From NCBI GenBank assembly GCA_017744605.1, contig JAGIAZ010000023.1, positions 1 to 39,549 of the forward strand: DNA of 39,549 bases, read 5' to 3'. Below the pieces are notes generated by a model. That model did not search any database. It saw only the letters and a program-made list of their open reading frames with translations, and was not told where the DNA came from. The position numbers were made by a program, and so were the translations under genes. The stretch comes from Sphingobium sp. Its GTDB lineage: Bacteria > Pseudomonadota > Alphaproteobacteria > Sphingomonadales > Sphingomonadaceae. Position 1 is the first letter of the stretch, and every line of letters begins with the position of its first letter. Positions 1 through 8,536 of this stretch are shown here, one piece after another.

Positions 1-200
1 TGCAGAACGTGACGCTCATTTCCGACACGCTGGGCACCGGCGTGAAGCTGCGCGTTTCGACGCACGGCCTGCGTTCGGTCGAGCATAATGGCGGCCTGGA
101 CAACTGGCTGCTCAAGACCTCGGACGACAAGCTCTCCCTGAAGGTCCGTCGCCTGAAGCGCGAGATCGTCAAGAAGCAGGCGATCGCCGCCGCGGCCTGA
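1..200 (+). CDS. rpmB: 50S ribosomal protein L28, C-terminal part (5' end outside window)
   Basis: Structural protein of the large ribosomal subunit. The frame is open from the first complete codon at base 3 to a TGA at 198-200 and encodes about 65 residues. The segments [23 protein letters not shown] and GGLDNWLL are typical of the C-terminal two thirds of bacterial L28. The tail is basic with an alanine-rich end, as in other alphaproteobacterial L28. The start lies upstream of the window. A strong hairpin terminator follows 27 bases after the stop, so it is the last gene of its transcript. Confidence 0.95.
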   Translation, partial: QNVTLISDTLGTGVKLRVSTHGLRSVEHNGGLDNWLLKTSDDKLSLKVRRLKREIVKKQAIAAAA

Positions 201-226
201 GCCGGGCAAAAGCTGAAAAGCCGAAG

Positions 227-254
227 AGGCGGTCCTGCGGGGCCGCCTTTTTCT
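227..254 (+). terminator. Rho-independent terminator of rpmB
   Basis: A 9-bp stem (227-235 with 240-248, one T-G wobble) and a 4-base loop are followed directly by TTTTTCTTT. Position and polarity fit termination of rpmB. Confidence 0.85.
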
Positions 255-270
255 TTGTCCGACTGACATT

Positions 271-337
271 CCGTTCGGTTCGAGCGCAGTCGAGAACCGT
301 TGGCATGCCGTATCTCGACTTCGCTCGATACGAACGG
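271..337. repeat. Intergenic imperfect inverted repeat
   Basis: The left arm at 271-298 and the right arm at 311-337 are imperfect reverse complements. They share CCGTTCG, TCGAGCG and AGTCGAGA blocks with a few mismatches, around a short centre. It lies in the convergent gap between rpmB and the minus-strand gene that ends at 355. Short palindromes with TCGAGCG-AGTCGAGA cores are scattered in sphingomonad genomes as far as I recall. Only one copy is in this window. Confidence 0.6.
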
Positions 338-354
338 CTTTTCTTCCGAACCGG

Positions 355-1362
355 TTAGGGCGCCGGCGCCTCGTTCACCCAATCCTTCGGCAGCGCGAAC
401 TTGAACAGCAGGCTGCGCTGCAGGATGAGGTGGTTGTCGTCCGACGCGATCCAGAGCTTGGGGCCGTCCTTCTCATGGCTGAGCGCCAACGCTTCGAGAT
501 TGTCGGTGGGGCCTGGGCGTTCGAACGAGGCCATGACTTCGCCCTTGAGCACTGCGCCCTCTTCGAGCTTCGGCAGGCGGACCAGAGTCAGCCTGGCCGT
601 GAACCAGTCGAACACGGTCATGCGGCGCGTCAGCACCAGCAGCCTGTCGCCGCCCAGCCAGAGCGCATCGGTCGGGCGATAGCCGGCGGGCGTGATATAG
701 CGCATGTGGACCGGCGGCGGCGTCCGCGGATCGACTGGATCGCCCGCCCACAGCAGCACGTCATGACCGCCGCCCGGTGCGTTGGCGAGCTCGCCAATTG
801 CTAGAAAGCGCCCGTCGCCAAGACGCGCGAGCGATTCGGCGCCGCCTTGCTCCGGCCAGTCCCGCATCGCCTCGGGCCGCACGCAGCCCGTAATGCGCGC
901 GAGATTGGGCGCATAGCGGCAAATGCGGTTGGTTACCTCGAACCCGGCCCAGACATTGCCGGTGACGGGATCGCGGGCCATGCTCTCATTGTCATTCTGC
1001 CGCCGGTGAAAGGCCGCGAGCGGCATGCGCGGCAAGGCCGCCATCGTGCCGTTGGGCGGTCCGTTGAGCCGGAAACTCGCCCACTGGCCGGAATCGTTGA
1101 GGCCGGTGAGCTGGCCGTCCTCGGTGACGAAGAGAGCGGAAATGCCGCCGAACGCGCGGACGGGACTGGACAGCCGCCACAGCCCCTCCAGCCGCAATGG
1201 CCCATAAGCGCGCTGCACATCCGGCGACGGCACAGGCAAGGGCTCGGCCCGAAGCTGAATGGCCGTCCTGCGCAGCGGCGGCTCGGTGTCGATCAGCGGC
1301 GCGGGCATCAGCAGCACGAACAGGAGAAGAATGACCGCAATCCGCTGCATGGCCGCACGCAT
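355..1362 (-). CDS. Secreted esterase-like-activity-of-phytase family protein
   Basis: A 335-residue protein with an N-terminal hydrophobic segment (about residues 7-22) that reads as a signal peptide or membrane anchor. After it come beta-propeller-like stretches such as GGISALF, LTGLNDSGQW, GGAESLARLGDGRF and DNLEALAL. These match the 'esterase-like activity of phytase' family (PF13449), a six-bladed propeller fold whose substrate is usually unknown. It is convergent with rpmB. An alternative start is ATG at codon 5. No clear ribosome site decides between them. The family call rests on pattern recognition, and the enzymatic activity is not demonstrated by the sequence. Confidence 0.8.
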   Translation of the reverse strand: MRAAMQRIAVILLLFVLLMPAPLIDTEPPLRRTAIQLRAEPLPVPSPDVQRAYGPLRLEGLWRLSSPVRAFGGISALFVTEDGQLTGLNDSGQWASFRLNGPPNGTMAALPRMPLAAFHRRQNDNESMARDPVTGNVWAGFEVTNRICRYAPNLARITGCVRPEAMRDWPEQGGAESLARLGDGRFLAIGELANAPGGGHDVLLWAGDPVDPRTPPPVHMRYITPAGYRPTDALWLGGDRLLVLTRRMTVFDWFTARLTLVRLPKLEEGAVLKGEVMASFERPGPTDNLEALALSHEKDGPKLWIASDDNHLILQRSLLFKFALPKDWVNEAPAP

Positions 1363-1539
1363 AGCGGCTGATATTCGCGCTGGCCATGCGTCGGGCGCGC
1401 CCGCGACAAAGTCTTACAATCGTGAAGTCAAAGATGAACGAAGCCTGCCAGCCGCATTCAGGCATGGCTCAGAGCGACTCACATAGAAGGGCATCATGAA
1501 AGGCGCTCCCCCACAGGGCGCCAGAAAGGATACAAGACC

Positions 1540-1944
1540 ATGACTGCCCGTACTTTCAAGAAGCTGAGCATCGCGCTGGCGCTTGCTGCCACGACCGCGG
1601 GTGCGGTCGCTCCGGCGCAGGCCCATGATCGCGGCAACCATTATGGCTGGTACAAGCATGACCGCGACGACCGCTACGATCGCTATGACCGTTATCGCGG
1701 CTATGAGGACCGCCGCTACTACGAGCAGCCCGTCTATCAGGGCTATCAGGGCGGCTATCGCTACGAAGGCTGCCGCCGCAGCGACGGCGCGACCGGCACG
1801 ATCCTGGGCGCCATTGCCGGCGGCCTGATCGGCAACAGCGTCGCCGGCCGCCATGGCGACCGCACGACCGGCACCATCATCGGCGGCGCCGTCGGCGCAG
1901 TCGCGGGCCGCGCCATCGACAAGAACGGCAATAACTGCCGCTAA
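1540..1944 (+). CDS. Secreted glycine-zipper (2TM) envelope protein
   Basis: A 134-residue protein. Residues 1-28 form a signal peptide ending in PAQA. A tyrosine/arginine/aspartate-rich linker follows (repeats of RYDRYDRY and YQGYQGGY). Residues about 85-130 carry the glycine-zipper pattern GTILGAIAGGLIG and GTIIGGAVGAVAG, typical of the Rick_17kDa_Anti / glycine zipper 2TM family. These proteins are exported to the envelope and probably insert in or span the outer membrane; molecular function is not settled. An AGAAAGGA ribosome site lies about 10 bases before the ATG. A terminator follows, so it is probably monocistronic. Confidence 0.85.
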   Translation: MTARTFKKLSIALALAATTAGAVAPAQAHDRGNHYGWYKHDRDDRYDRYDRYRGYEDRRYYEQPVYQGYQGGYRYEGCRRSDGATGTILGAIAGGLIGNSVAGRHGDRTTGTIIGGAVGAVAGRAIDKNGNNCR

Positions 1945-1970
1945 CAGACTCACTTTCCCCTTGGCTCCCT

Positions 1971-2013
1971 ACGGGCCGGCGCAATCTCCCCCTCCGCGCC
2001 GGCCCGTATTTTT
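1971..2013 (+). terminator. Rho-independent terminator of the glycine-zipper gene
   Basis: A perfect 12-bp stem (1971-1982 with 1996-2007, ACGGGCCGGCGC and its complement) with a 13-base loop is followed by ATTTTTG. The stop codon of the upstream gene is 27 bases before the stem. Confidence 0.9.
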
Positions 2014-2028
2014 GTTAGCGTCGATGGT

Positions 2029-2481
2029 ATGGACGCTTCCCTTTCCCTTCAGATCGCGACGATTATCGTTGCCGCCGCGGCGCCCTTCATCGCCTTTCGT
2101 CATTCACGGAAGCTCGCGCTGGCTCGTAACCGCCAGTCATGGCTGGATGCGTTGCGCGACGACGTCGCGGAACTCATTGCCCTGGCCGACGACGTGGCCA
2201 CGACCACGACGCAATTGCTGCATGGCGACGAGGAGCAGAAGAAGGCACGATCGAGCCGTCTGCACGACCAGACCGTCGAGCTTCAGGCCATCCGCTATCG
2301 CATCAGGCTCCGCCTCCGGGCCGGAAACATGCTGCATGACAATCTGATTGCGTCTCTTTTCGGCAATGACATGGCGAGTCCGAATCCCGAAACGCGACAC
2401 CTCTGGCGTGACGGCGTCGTGCAATCGACTGAAGCCATCATTCAGAAGGTCTGGAAAGAGATCGAGACCGGGCGCGGCTGA
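2029..2481 (+). CDS. Hypothetical single-pass membrane protein
   Basis: A 150-residue protein I do not recognise. Residues 5-22 are a hydrophobic helix (LQIATIIVAAAAPFIAF) followed by HSRKLALARNRQSW, which suggests an N-terminal anchor with the rest in the cytoplasm. The remainder is rich in charged residues and predicted helix (DALRDDVAELIALADDV and a basic RIRLRLRAG stretch). It starts only 15 bases after the terminator of the previous gene, and ends 21 bases before the convergent response regulator. No good ribosome site is visible. Coding potential is supported by length and continuity only. Confidence 0.55.
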   Translation: MDASLSLQIATIIVAAAAPFIAFRHSRKLALARNRQSWLDALRDDVAELIALADDVATTTTQLLHGDEEQKKARSSRLHDQTVELQAIRYRIRLRLRAGNMLHDNLIASLFGNDMASPNPETRHLWRDGVVQSTEAIIQKVWKEIETGRG

Positions 2482-2502
2482 CCCGCGCGTCGATCCCCCC
2501 GA

Positions 2503-3309
2503 TCAATGCACGAAACGGGCGACCACGTCCCTGAACGAGCGGCTGACCTTCACGTCGGCGCCCGATTCCAGCATCAGGAAGCACTCGCCATTGGTGTGCG
2601 GGCGGACCTGCCGGACGAGATTGAGGTTCACGATCCATGAGCGATGGACGCGCTGGAAGACGCGCGGATCGAGCCGGCGTTCCAGGTCCTTCATGGTCTC
2701 GCGCAGGATGAACGAATTGTCGCCGGTGTAGATGCACATGTAATCGCCGGCCGCTTCGATGCGCTCGATCGTGTCGACGTCGATGCGGAAGATCTGGCCG
2801 CGATCCTTGATGTTGATGAGCTTCTCGAAGCGGTTCGAGGCCGGCGCCTCGGCATCGGCGGCGAGATCGAGATCGGTCATCGCCTCCGGGGCAAGCTCGG
2901 ACAGCACCTCGCGCAGGCGCTCGGCATCCGCGCTCTGGCGCTTCTCGGCGAGGCGCTGGCGGGCATGTTCGAGCACGTCGGCGAGGCGTTGCTCCTCGAC
3001 GGGCTTGACCAGATAGCCGATCGCCTTGGCATCGAAGGCGCGCACGGCATGCTCGGAATAAGCGGTCACGAACACGAACAGGGGCGGCTCGACCTCCATC
3101 ACGCCCTGCACGACGGAAAAGCCATCAAAGCCGGGCATCTGGATATCCAGGAGGACAAGATCGGGCTTGTGGGTCTTGATGGCACGGATGGCTTCGCGGC
3201 CATTGCTGCAGGTCTCGACGACTTCGATGTCCTCATGAGCCTCCAGGCGCAGCTTAAGGCCCTGAATGGCGAGGCTCTCGTCGTCGACGAGAATGGTTCT
3301 GATGCTCAT
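2503..3309 (-). CDS. LytR/AlgR-type response regulator with LytTR DNA-binding domain
   Basis: 268 residues. Residues 1-120 are a receiver domain with acidic pocket D9/D10, phosphoacceptor D55 (LVLLDIQMPG), T82 and K102 (YLVKPVEE). A linker of about 40 residues leads to a LytTR domain (about 160-268), with LINIKDRGQIFRI, VQR-like FQRVHRSWIVNL and a C-terminal SRSFRDVVARF. The start codon overlaps the stop of the upstream sensor kinase by 4 bases (ATGA), so the two are translationally coupled and form a two-component system. The target genes cannot be read from the sequence. Confidence 0.93.
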   Translation of the reverse strand: MSIRTILVDDESLAIQGLKLRLEAHEDIEVVETCSNGREAIRAIKTHKPDLVLLDIQMPGFDGFSVVQGVMEVEPPLFVFVTAYSEHAVRAFDAKAIGYLVKPVEEQRLADVLEHARQRLAEKRQSADAERLREVLSELAPEAMTDLDLAADAEAPASNRFEKLINIKDRGQIFRIDVDTIERIEAAGDYMCIYTGDNSFILRETMKDLERRLDPRVFQRVHRSWIVNLNLVRQVRPHTNGECFLMLESGADVKVSRSFRDVVARFVH

Positions 3310-4403
3310 GCGGCTACTTTCGGCTGATCCTCGGCAAGAAGCGGGATTTCAATGATGACGGAAAATCCCCCCTCGGCCGTGGATCGCGTTTCCATAGTCT
3401 GACGGTCTCCAAAGGCCTGGACCAGCCGTTCCCTAATATTGGGAAGGCCGACACCGGTTCCCAAGGTCATCCGCGGACGCTCCGCCTGCAAGCCCGGACC
3501 GGTGTCCGACACGACGATCCGGACGTTTTCGCCGACAGGCTGCGCGGTGACCGTAATATCCGCCCCCTCCTCCTGCGGCGTCACGGCATATTTGATGGCG
3601 TTCTCGACCAGCGGCTGGAGCAGCAGCGACGGCAATCGCGCGCCCGCCACCGCGGGGTCGATGTTGAAGGTCGGGCGCAGCCGGTCCTCGAACCGCATCT
3701 TCTCGATTTCGAGATAGAGCTTCAGCGTCTCGATCTCCTGCGCGAGCGTCACTTGCGCCGTCGGCTCGTTGATCAGCGTGTAGCGCAGGAAGGCCGAGAG
3801 ACGCGACAGCATGGCATTGGCCCGCTCGGTCTGCTTGAGCAGAACCAGCGTCGAAATGCTGTTCAGCGTGTTGAACAGGAAGTGCGGATTGAGCTGGTAG
3901 CGCAGCATGGCGAGTTGCGCGGCGCTGGCCTGGTTTTCGAGCTTTTGCAGCTGGTCGGCCTGCTCCTCGATCGTGAGGAAGAAGTTGATCGCATAATAGA
4001 GCGCCGACCATGCGCCGAGCAGGGTGATGTTGAGATAGAGATAGCCGATGACGAGCTTGAGACTCGTGGCCTCGCTCTGCGGATTGCGCAGCGCGAAGAC
4101 CCAGCTGTCGATCGCCGCCGCAACGGCGCCCGCGACCAGCACGAGCAGGATGGACACTGTCCAGGTGACGATCGGCTTCTGCTTCAGCAGCAACCGGTAG
4201 CCCACCGCGATGATGAGCGTCAGCGAATAGCCGGTGACTGTCGAGATCAGGATCGGCACGAGGAAGGACAAAGGCTGGGTGTTCGCGAAGCCCGTCACCG
4301 CGCGCAGCAGGAAGGCGCCGGCCCAGCCGATGCCCTGCAATGTCCAGAAGGCGCGATTCTTGTCTTCGAAAAACGGTTTGGCAGAGTAGGCGATGACGGT
4401 CAT
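3306..4403 (-). CDS. LytS/YehU-type membrane sensor histidine kinase
   Basis: 365 residues. Four hydrophobic segments (about 24-40, 47-69, 80-99, 118-142) make a membrane sensor. The His_kinase domain (PF06580) carries RYQLNPHFLFNTLNS with the phosphorylated H174. The C-terminal HATPase has DTGPGL and GTGVGLPNIRERL nucleotide-binding boxes. It lies first in a two-gene operon with the LytTR regulator downstream. A short gap separates it from the HxlR gene on the same strand. The stimulus is unknown; the membrane segments lack a large extracytoplasmic domain. Confidence 0.93.
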   Translation of the reverse strand: MTVIAYSAKPFFEDKNRAFWTLQGIGWAGAFLLRAVTGFANTQPLSFLVPILISTVTGYSLTLIIAVGYRLLLKQKPIVTWTVSILLVLVAGAVAAAIDSWVFALRNPQSEATSLKLVIGYLYLNITLLGAWSALYYAINFFLTIEEQADQLQKLENQASAAQLAMLRYQLNPHFLFNTLNSISTLVLLKQTERANAMLSRLSAFLRYTLINEPTAQVTLAQEIETLKLYLEIEKMRFEDRLRPTFNIDPAVAGARLPSLLLQPLVENAIKYAVTPQEEGADITVTAQPVGENVRIVVSDTGPGLQAERPRMTLGTGVGLPNIRERLVQAFGDRQTMETRSTAEGGFSVIIEIPLLAEDQPKVAA

Positions 4404-4415
4404 CGTCGTCGAAAC

Positions 4416-4922
4416 TCAGAGGCCCGGTTTTCGGTCCCGCGCCGGACCGGTGCAGCGCACGGGCGCGCTCGCGCCATCGGCCTGCTCGACCCAGCACAGC
4501 TCGCCGCGATCCAGGGTTCGGCCATCCCATGCCTGGATGGTGATGGGCCGGATCGGCTTGCGGTCGCGCGCATCGGAAAGGACCGGACCGCTGGCCGGAT
4601 GGCCGCCCCAGCGCTCGCCCCATTGGCGGAGCGCGATCATGACCGGCACGAGACCGAGGCCCTTGTCGGTGAGGCGATAGGCAATGCGCCTCTTGTCCGA
4701 TGGCACCGGCTCGCGTGTCATGATGTTGTTCGCGACCAGCTTGCCGAGACGATCCGAGAGGATGTTGCGGGCAATGCCGAGCGCGGACTGGAAATCCTCG
4801 AAATAGACGATGCCGTTGAATGCCGCGCGCAGGATCAGGAACGACCAGCGTTCGCCCATCGCTTCCAACGCCGCCGGCAATGCACAGCCTTCAAAGGCCT
4901 CGAGACCCTTACGCGCACCCAT
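4416..4922 (-). CDS. HxlR-family winged-helix transcriptional regulator
   Basis: The core GCALPAALEAMGERWSFLIL, the recognition region ARNILSDRLGKLVANNIM and the wing SDKRRIAYRLTDKG identify an HxlR-type DNA-binding domain, often a redox- or ligand-sensing repressor. The cysteine near the N-terminus (GCALP) is at the place of the sensing cysteine in some HxlR proteins. I chose ATG at 4922 (168 residues) because the protein then begins just before the conserved core. The frame stays open to a TTG at 5021 without a better ribosome site. A C-terminal extension of about 55 residues follows the wing. It is divergent from the next gene. Confidence 0.85.
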   Translation of the reverse strand: MGARKGLEAFEGCALPAALEAMGERWSFLILRAAFNGIVYFEDFQSALGIARNILSDRLGKLVANNIMTREPVPSDKRRIAYRLTDKGLGLVPVMIALRQWGERWGGHPASGPVLSDARDRKPIRPITIQAWDGRTLDRGELCWVEQADGASAPVRCTGPARDRKPGL

Positions 4923-5059
4923 AGCGGACAACGCTAGCGCATTCTTCGCTCCGCGCCAAACCCCGAAGTTGCGGGAATCCCTTTCCGAGCCAGATTTCAG
5001 TTGCGAATTGAAATTGATCAATATAGGTTTTGATTCGAAACTGGAATGGGGAGGCCGAT

Positions 5060-5386
5060 ATGCGAGGGATTAGGCTGGGATTGGCCATTGCGTTGCTGAT
5101 GAGCGGCGGCAGCGCACAGGCGGCGGCGGGCGGCCACGAAGCGCGGCTGGAGAGGCCTGCCGAAAGGTCCCGTCTCGTCGTCCACAATCTTCTCTGGCAG
5201 TGTGACGGCCAGCGCTGCGTCGCGGCAGGACAGAGCGACAGCCGTCCGGTGATCGTGTGCATGGCCTTGGCCCAGGAGCTCGGCACGGTGCTCGATTTTG
5301 CGACCGGCGGGAAATCACTCGATGCGGCGGCTCTGGCCCGGTGCAATGCACGACGCGACGACAAGGCAAGCGTGTCCTCGCGATGA
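5060..5386 (+). CDS. CC_3452-type small secreted protein
   Basis: 108 residues. Residues 1-22 are a signal peptide (RLGLAIALLMSGGSAQA). The rest has conserved cysteines in LWQCDGQRC, IVCMALAQ and LARCNARR, and the pattern SRPVIVC, which I recognise from the CC_3452 family of alphaproteobacteria. Its function is unknown. The ATG at 5060 is preceded by GGGGAG at the proper distance. It is divergent from the HxlR gene, so it is a plausible target of it. rsh starts 88 bases downstream. Confidence 0.75.
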   Translation: MRGIRLGLAIALLMSGGSAQAAAGGHEARLERPAERSRLVVHNLLWQCDGQRCVAAGQSDSRPVIVCMALAQELGTVLDFATGGKSLDAAALARCNARRDDKASVSSR

Positions 5387-5474
5387 CAGCGCGCCGCGTG
5401 CGTGCAACGAACATACGCGGAAACGCTACTTTCCTGTTGCGAAGCAGCAGCAAGTCACCACATCCTGTCTGCGG

Positions 5475-7565
5475 ATGCTGCGACAATATGAACTTGTAGA
5501 ACGGGTCAGGGGATATGATCCGGACGCCGACGAGGCGTTGATCAATCGCGCCTATGTGTTTTCGGTCGCCCGGCACGGCAGCCAGAAGCGCGCCAGCGGC
5601 GACCCGTACTTCAGCCATCCCATTGAAGTTGCTGGCATTCTGACCGACCTGTTCCTCGACGACAAGACGATCGTGACGGCCCTGCTGCACGATACGATCG
5701 AGGACACGCTCACCACCACCGAAGAGATCCAGAAGCTGTTCGGCGAAGATGTCGCGCGGCTGGTCGACGGCGTCACCAAGCTCTCCAAGATCGAGGCGCA
5801 GACCGAGAATGAGCGGGCGGCAGAAAATCTGCGCAAGTTCCTGCTCGCCATGTCGGACGATATCCGCGTGCTCCTGGTCAAGCTCGCCGACCGCCTGCAC
5901 AACATGCGCACGCTCCATCATATCAAGAATCCGGAAAAGCGCCGTCGGATCGCCCGCGAGACGATGGATATCTACGCGCCGCTCGCCGAGCGCATCGGCA
6001 TGTATGATTTCATGCGCGAAATGCAGCTCCTGGCCTTCGAACAGCTGGAGCCCGAAGCCCATGAGAGCGTCACCAAGCGGCTCGCGCTGCTGAAGGAAGG
6101 CGGCGGCGACAAGGTCGCGCGCATCGCCTCCGGGCTTCAGCTCATGCTGGGGCAGGCCGGCATGCACGTGACAGTATCGGGTCGCGAGAAGCATCCCTAT
6201 TCGATCTGGCGCAAGATGCAGGAACGCCACATCAGCTTCGAGCAGCTGTCCGATATCATGGCTTTCCGGGTGGTCACGGATTCCACCGACGACTGCTACC
6301 GGGCGCTCGGCCTCATCCACCAGCGCTACAAAATGGTCCCGGGCCGCTTCAAGGACTATATCTCGACACCCAAGCGCAACGGCTATCGCTCGCTGCACAC
6401 CACCGTGATCCACGAGGAAAATGCGCGCGTCGAGATCCAGATCCGGTCCGAGCGCATGCATCGCGACAGCGAATTCGGTCTCGCGGCGCACTGGGCCTAT
6501 AAGGAAGGCACCAGTCCAGACGGACAGGCCGGATGGCTGCGCGATCTCATCGAGATTCTGGAGCAGAGCCACGACGCGGACGAACTGCTCGAACATACGC
6601 GCATGGCGATGTATCAGGACCGCATCTTCGCCTTCACGCCCAAGGGCGTGCTGCACCAGCTGCCCAAGGGGTCGACCCCGGTCGACTTCGCCTATGCCGT
6701 GCACACCACGCTCGGCAACCAGGCGGTCGGCGCCAAGATCAACGGCCGTGTCATGCCGCTGCGTACGCCGCTCGAAAATGGCGACCAGGTCGAGATCTTG
6801 AAATCGGACGCGCAGGAGCCGCAACCCGGCTGGCTCGCTTTCGCGATCACCGGCAAGGCACGCGCGGCGATCCGCCGCTTCATCCGCCAGAAGCAGCGCG
6901 GCGAGACGATCACGCTCGGCGAGAAGCTCTACGCCGAGATCGTTTCGCGCCTGCCGGTCGAGATCGGCGACAAGGCCGAGAAAGCGGCGATCAAGCGCCT
7001 CAAGCTCGAGGACAAGGCAGCGCTGCTGATCGCCGTCGCGACACGCCGGGTCTCGGATGAGGAAGTGCTCAATGCCCTCGTGCCCGGCAGCGTCGAGGAG
7101 ACGGTGGGCAACCGCCGGAAGAAGGCGCAATCCCATGCCGTGCCGATCACGGGCCTGACGCCGGGCATCGCCTTCACGCTCTCGGAATGCTGCCATCCGG
7201 TGCCCGGCGACCGCATCGTCGGCCTGCGGCGGCCGGGCGAGCCGATCGAGGTGCACACCATCGATTGCCTCGCGCTCGAAACCGGCCAGGATGCCGATTG
7301 GGTCGATCTCTCATGGGACAGCCAGGCCAAGGGCGGCACGGCGCGGCTGCAGGTCATCGTCAAGAACCAGCCCGGATCGCTCGCCACCGTGGCCAACATC
7401 TTCGGCGTCAACAGGGCGAACATCCTCAACCTGCAGCTCGCCAACCGCGAAGGTCCTTTCCACACCGACATCATCGACCTGGAAGTGGAGGATGCGAGCC
7501 ATGTCGCGCGCATCATTTCCGCGCTGAGGGCGGTCGATGCGGTGGTGCAGGCCGAGAGAGTGTAG
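5475..7565 (+). CDS. rsh: Bifunctional (p)ppGpp synthetase/hydrolase (RelA/SpoT homologue)
   Basis: Makes and degrades the stringent-response alarmone (p)ppGpp. 696 residues from ATG 5475. The N-terminal HD hydrolase domain has SHPIEVA and ALLHDTIED (H72-D73). The synthetase domain has GRFKDYISTPKRNGYRSLHTT and EIQIRSERMH. The RFKD sequence is the RXKD form found in bifunctional enzymes rather than the EXDD of RelA-only synthetases. A TGS domain (FAFTPKGVLHQLPKGSTPVD), a helical and Cys-rich segment (SECCHPVPGD) and a C-terminal ACT domain (LQVIVKNQPGSLATVANI) follow in the usual order. Alphaproteobacteria generally carry a single such gene. The frame is open further upstream but lacks family similarity there. 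Confidence 0.97.
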   Translation: MLRQYELVERVRGYDPDADEALINRAYVFSVARHGSQKRASGDPYFSHPIEVAGILTDLFLDDKTIVTALLHDTIEDTLTTTEEIQKLFGEDVARLVDGVTKLSKIEAQTENERAAENLRKFLLAMSDDIRVLLVKLADRLHNMRTLHHIKNPEKRRRIARETMDIYAPLAERIGMYDFMREMQLLAFEQLEPEAHESVTKRLALLKEGGGDKVARIASGLQLMLGQAGMHVTVSGREKHPYSIWRKMQERHISFEQLSDIMAFRVVTDSTDDCYRALGLIHQRYKMVPGRFKDYISTPKRNGYRSLHTTVIHEENARVEIQIRSERMHRDSEFGLAAHWAYKEGTSPDGQAGWLRDLIEILEQSHDADELLEHTRMAMYQDRIFAFTPKGVLHQLPKGSTPVDFAYAVHTTLGNQAVGAKINGRVMPLRTPLENGDQVEILKSDAQEPQPGWLAFAITGKARAAIRRFIRQKQRGETITLGEKLYAEIVSRLPVEIGDKAEKAAIKRLKLEDKAALLIAVATRRVSDEEVLNALVPGSVEETVGNRRKKAQSHAVPITGLTPGIAFTLSECCHPVPGDRIVGLRRPGEPIEVHTIDCLALETGQDADWVDLSWDSQAKGGTARLQVIVKNQPGSLATVANIFGVNRANILNLQLANREGPFHTDIIDLEVEDASHVARIISALRAVDAVVQAERV

Positions 7566-7615
7566 AAAGCCGTCAGCCAAAAGCGCTTAGTCTGATCCAT
7601 CGATGTTGAACAGCT

Positions 7616-7709
7616 CGTCATTGCGAGCCCGGCTTCAGCCGGGCGAAGCAATCCAGAAGCGGGCAAGATCGGCCTGGATTGCCGCGCGGCTTCGTCGCTC
7701 GCAATGACG
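7616..7709. repeat. REP-like palindromic intergenic element
   Basis: The ends CGTCATTGCGAGC (7616-7628) and GCTCGCAATGACG (7697-7709) are a perfect 13-bp inverted repeat. Inside them are a second pair, CAATCCAG and CTGGATTG, and a CCCGGCTTCAGCCGGG hairpin. The TCATTGCGAGC...GAAGCAATCCAG pattern is a dispersed repeat seen in many proteobacterial genomes. It sits in the gap between rsh and the convergent DUF2807 gene, where it could also serve as a transcript end. Confidence 0.8.
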
Positions 7710-7813
7710 CTTCAAGCCTGCTGAAGCGGAGTCTGGAGCGCGACCATGCTCAGAGCGGTGTGCTTTTAATCTGCAACGCTCTTATCCGGTAGGTCAGATT
7801 TTAGGCCCGATGC

Positions 7814-8536
7814 TCAATAGGTCTCGCCGCCGCAATTGACCGCGCCGCTGCCGGCATGGCGGACCGTGCAGGCGGGATGTCCAGCGATCGTGACGGCCGC
7901 CGGGCCAAGGGCCGTGACCTTGGCCGAGCGTGTGGCGAGCGCCTGGATGGCGCCGGCGCCCTGGGCGGTCACGTCCAGGTCGGACGCGGTCAGCGCCGCC
8001 GCGTCGATGGCGCCGCTGCCCGACAAGGTGAAACTCGCCTTGCGCGCCTTGCCCTTGATCCTGGTGGAGGCCGATCCCTGCAGCGCGACCGAGATATTGT
8101 CGGCATCGACGCCGGCGGCGCTCAGCGTGCCGCTGCCGGCCGCGACAAGCTCGGCAGTCTGGCCGGCCATGCCCTCGATCGCCAGGGTCCCCGAGCCGGA
8201 AAGATGGGCGCGCCGAAGCTGGGTCGTCGTGAGGAGGAGACGCGCGGTCTGCCCCTGGTCGGTCCTGCGCCCCTCGAATGGCGAGGGCTTCAGGCGAATG
8301 GTGAGCACGCGGCCCTGGACGTTGAGATCGATACGCTCGAGCAAATCGGCATCGCCCTCGCCCCGCGCGGTGACGCCCCGCCGCGTCTGGACGCCGACCG
8401 CGATCGGCGCCTCGAGCCGCACCGTGTCGAACTCCGTGATGATGTAGGTTCGGTTCGCGGCCCATGCCGGTCCGGTCGAAAACAGCAGGCCGCCCGTCAA
8501 AAGAACCGGCAGTGCGCGACGTCTCAGCTGGTGCAC
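7814..8536 (-). CDS. Secreted head GIN (DUF2807) domain protein, second of a tandem pair
   Basis: 240 residues. A signal peptide (LPVLLTGGLLFSTGPAWA) is followed by repeated beta-strand turns of the GSG type (HLSGSGTL, AAGSGTL, TLSGSGAID, AGSGAVNC), the hallmark of DUF2807 / putative auto-transporter adhesin head GIN proteins, a right-handed beta-helix-like fold. It starts with GTG inside the last codons of the upstream paralogue (13-base overlap) after GGAGAGG, so translation is coupled. Two C-terminal cysteines (PACTV, VNCGG) may pair. Function is unknown; periplasmic or surface location is inferred. Confidence 0.85.
   Translation of the reverse strand: MHQLRRRALPVLLTGGLLFSTGPAWAANRTYIITEFDTVRLEAPIAVGVQTRRGVTARGEGDADLLERIDLNVQGRVLTIRLKPSPFEGRRTDQGQTARLLLTTTQLRRAHLSGSGTLAIEGMAGQTAELVAAGSGTLSAAGVDADNISVALQGSASTRIKGKARKASFTLSGSGAIDAAALTASDLDVTAQGAGAIQALATRSAKVTALGPAAVTIAGHPACTVRHAGSGAVNCGGETY

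Noticed and set aside
5070..7256. A 728-codon open frame on the minus strand opposite rsh
   Set aside because: It is a high-GC antisense shadow of a clearly coding gene and shows no domain; the rsh frame explains the codon pattern.
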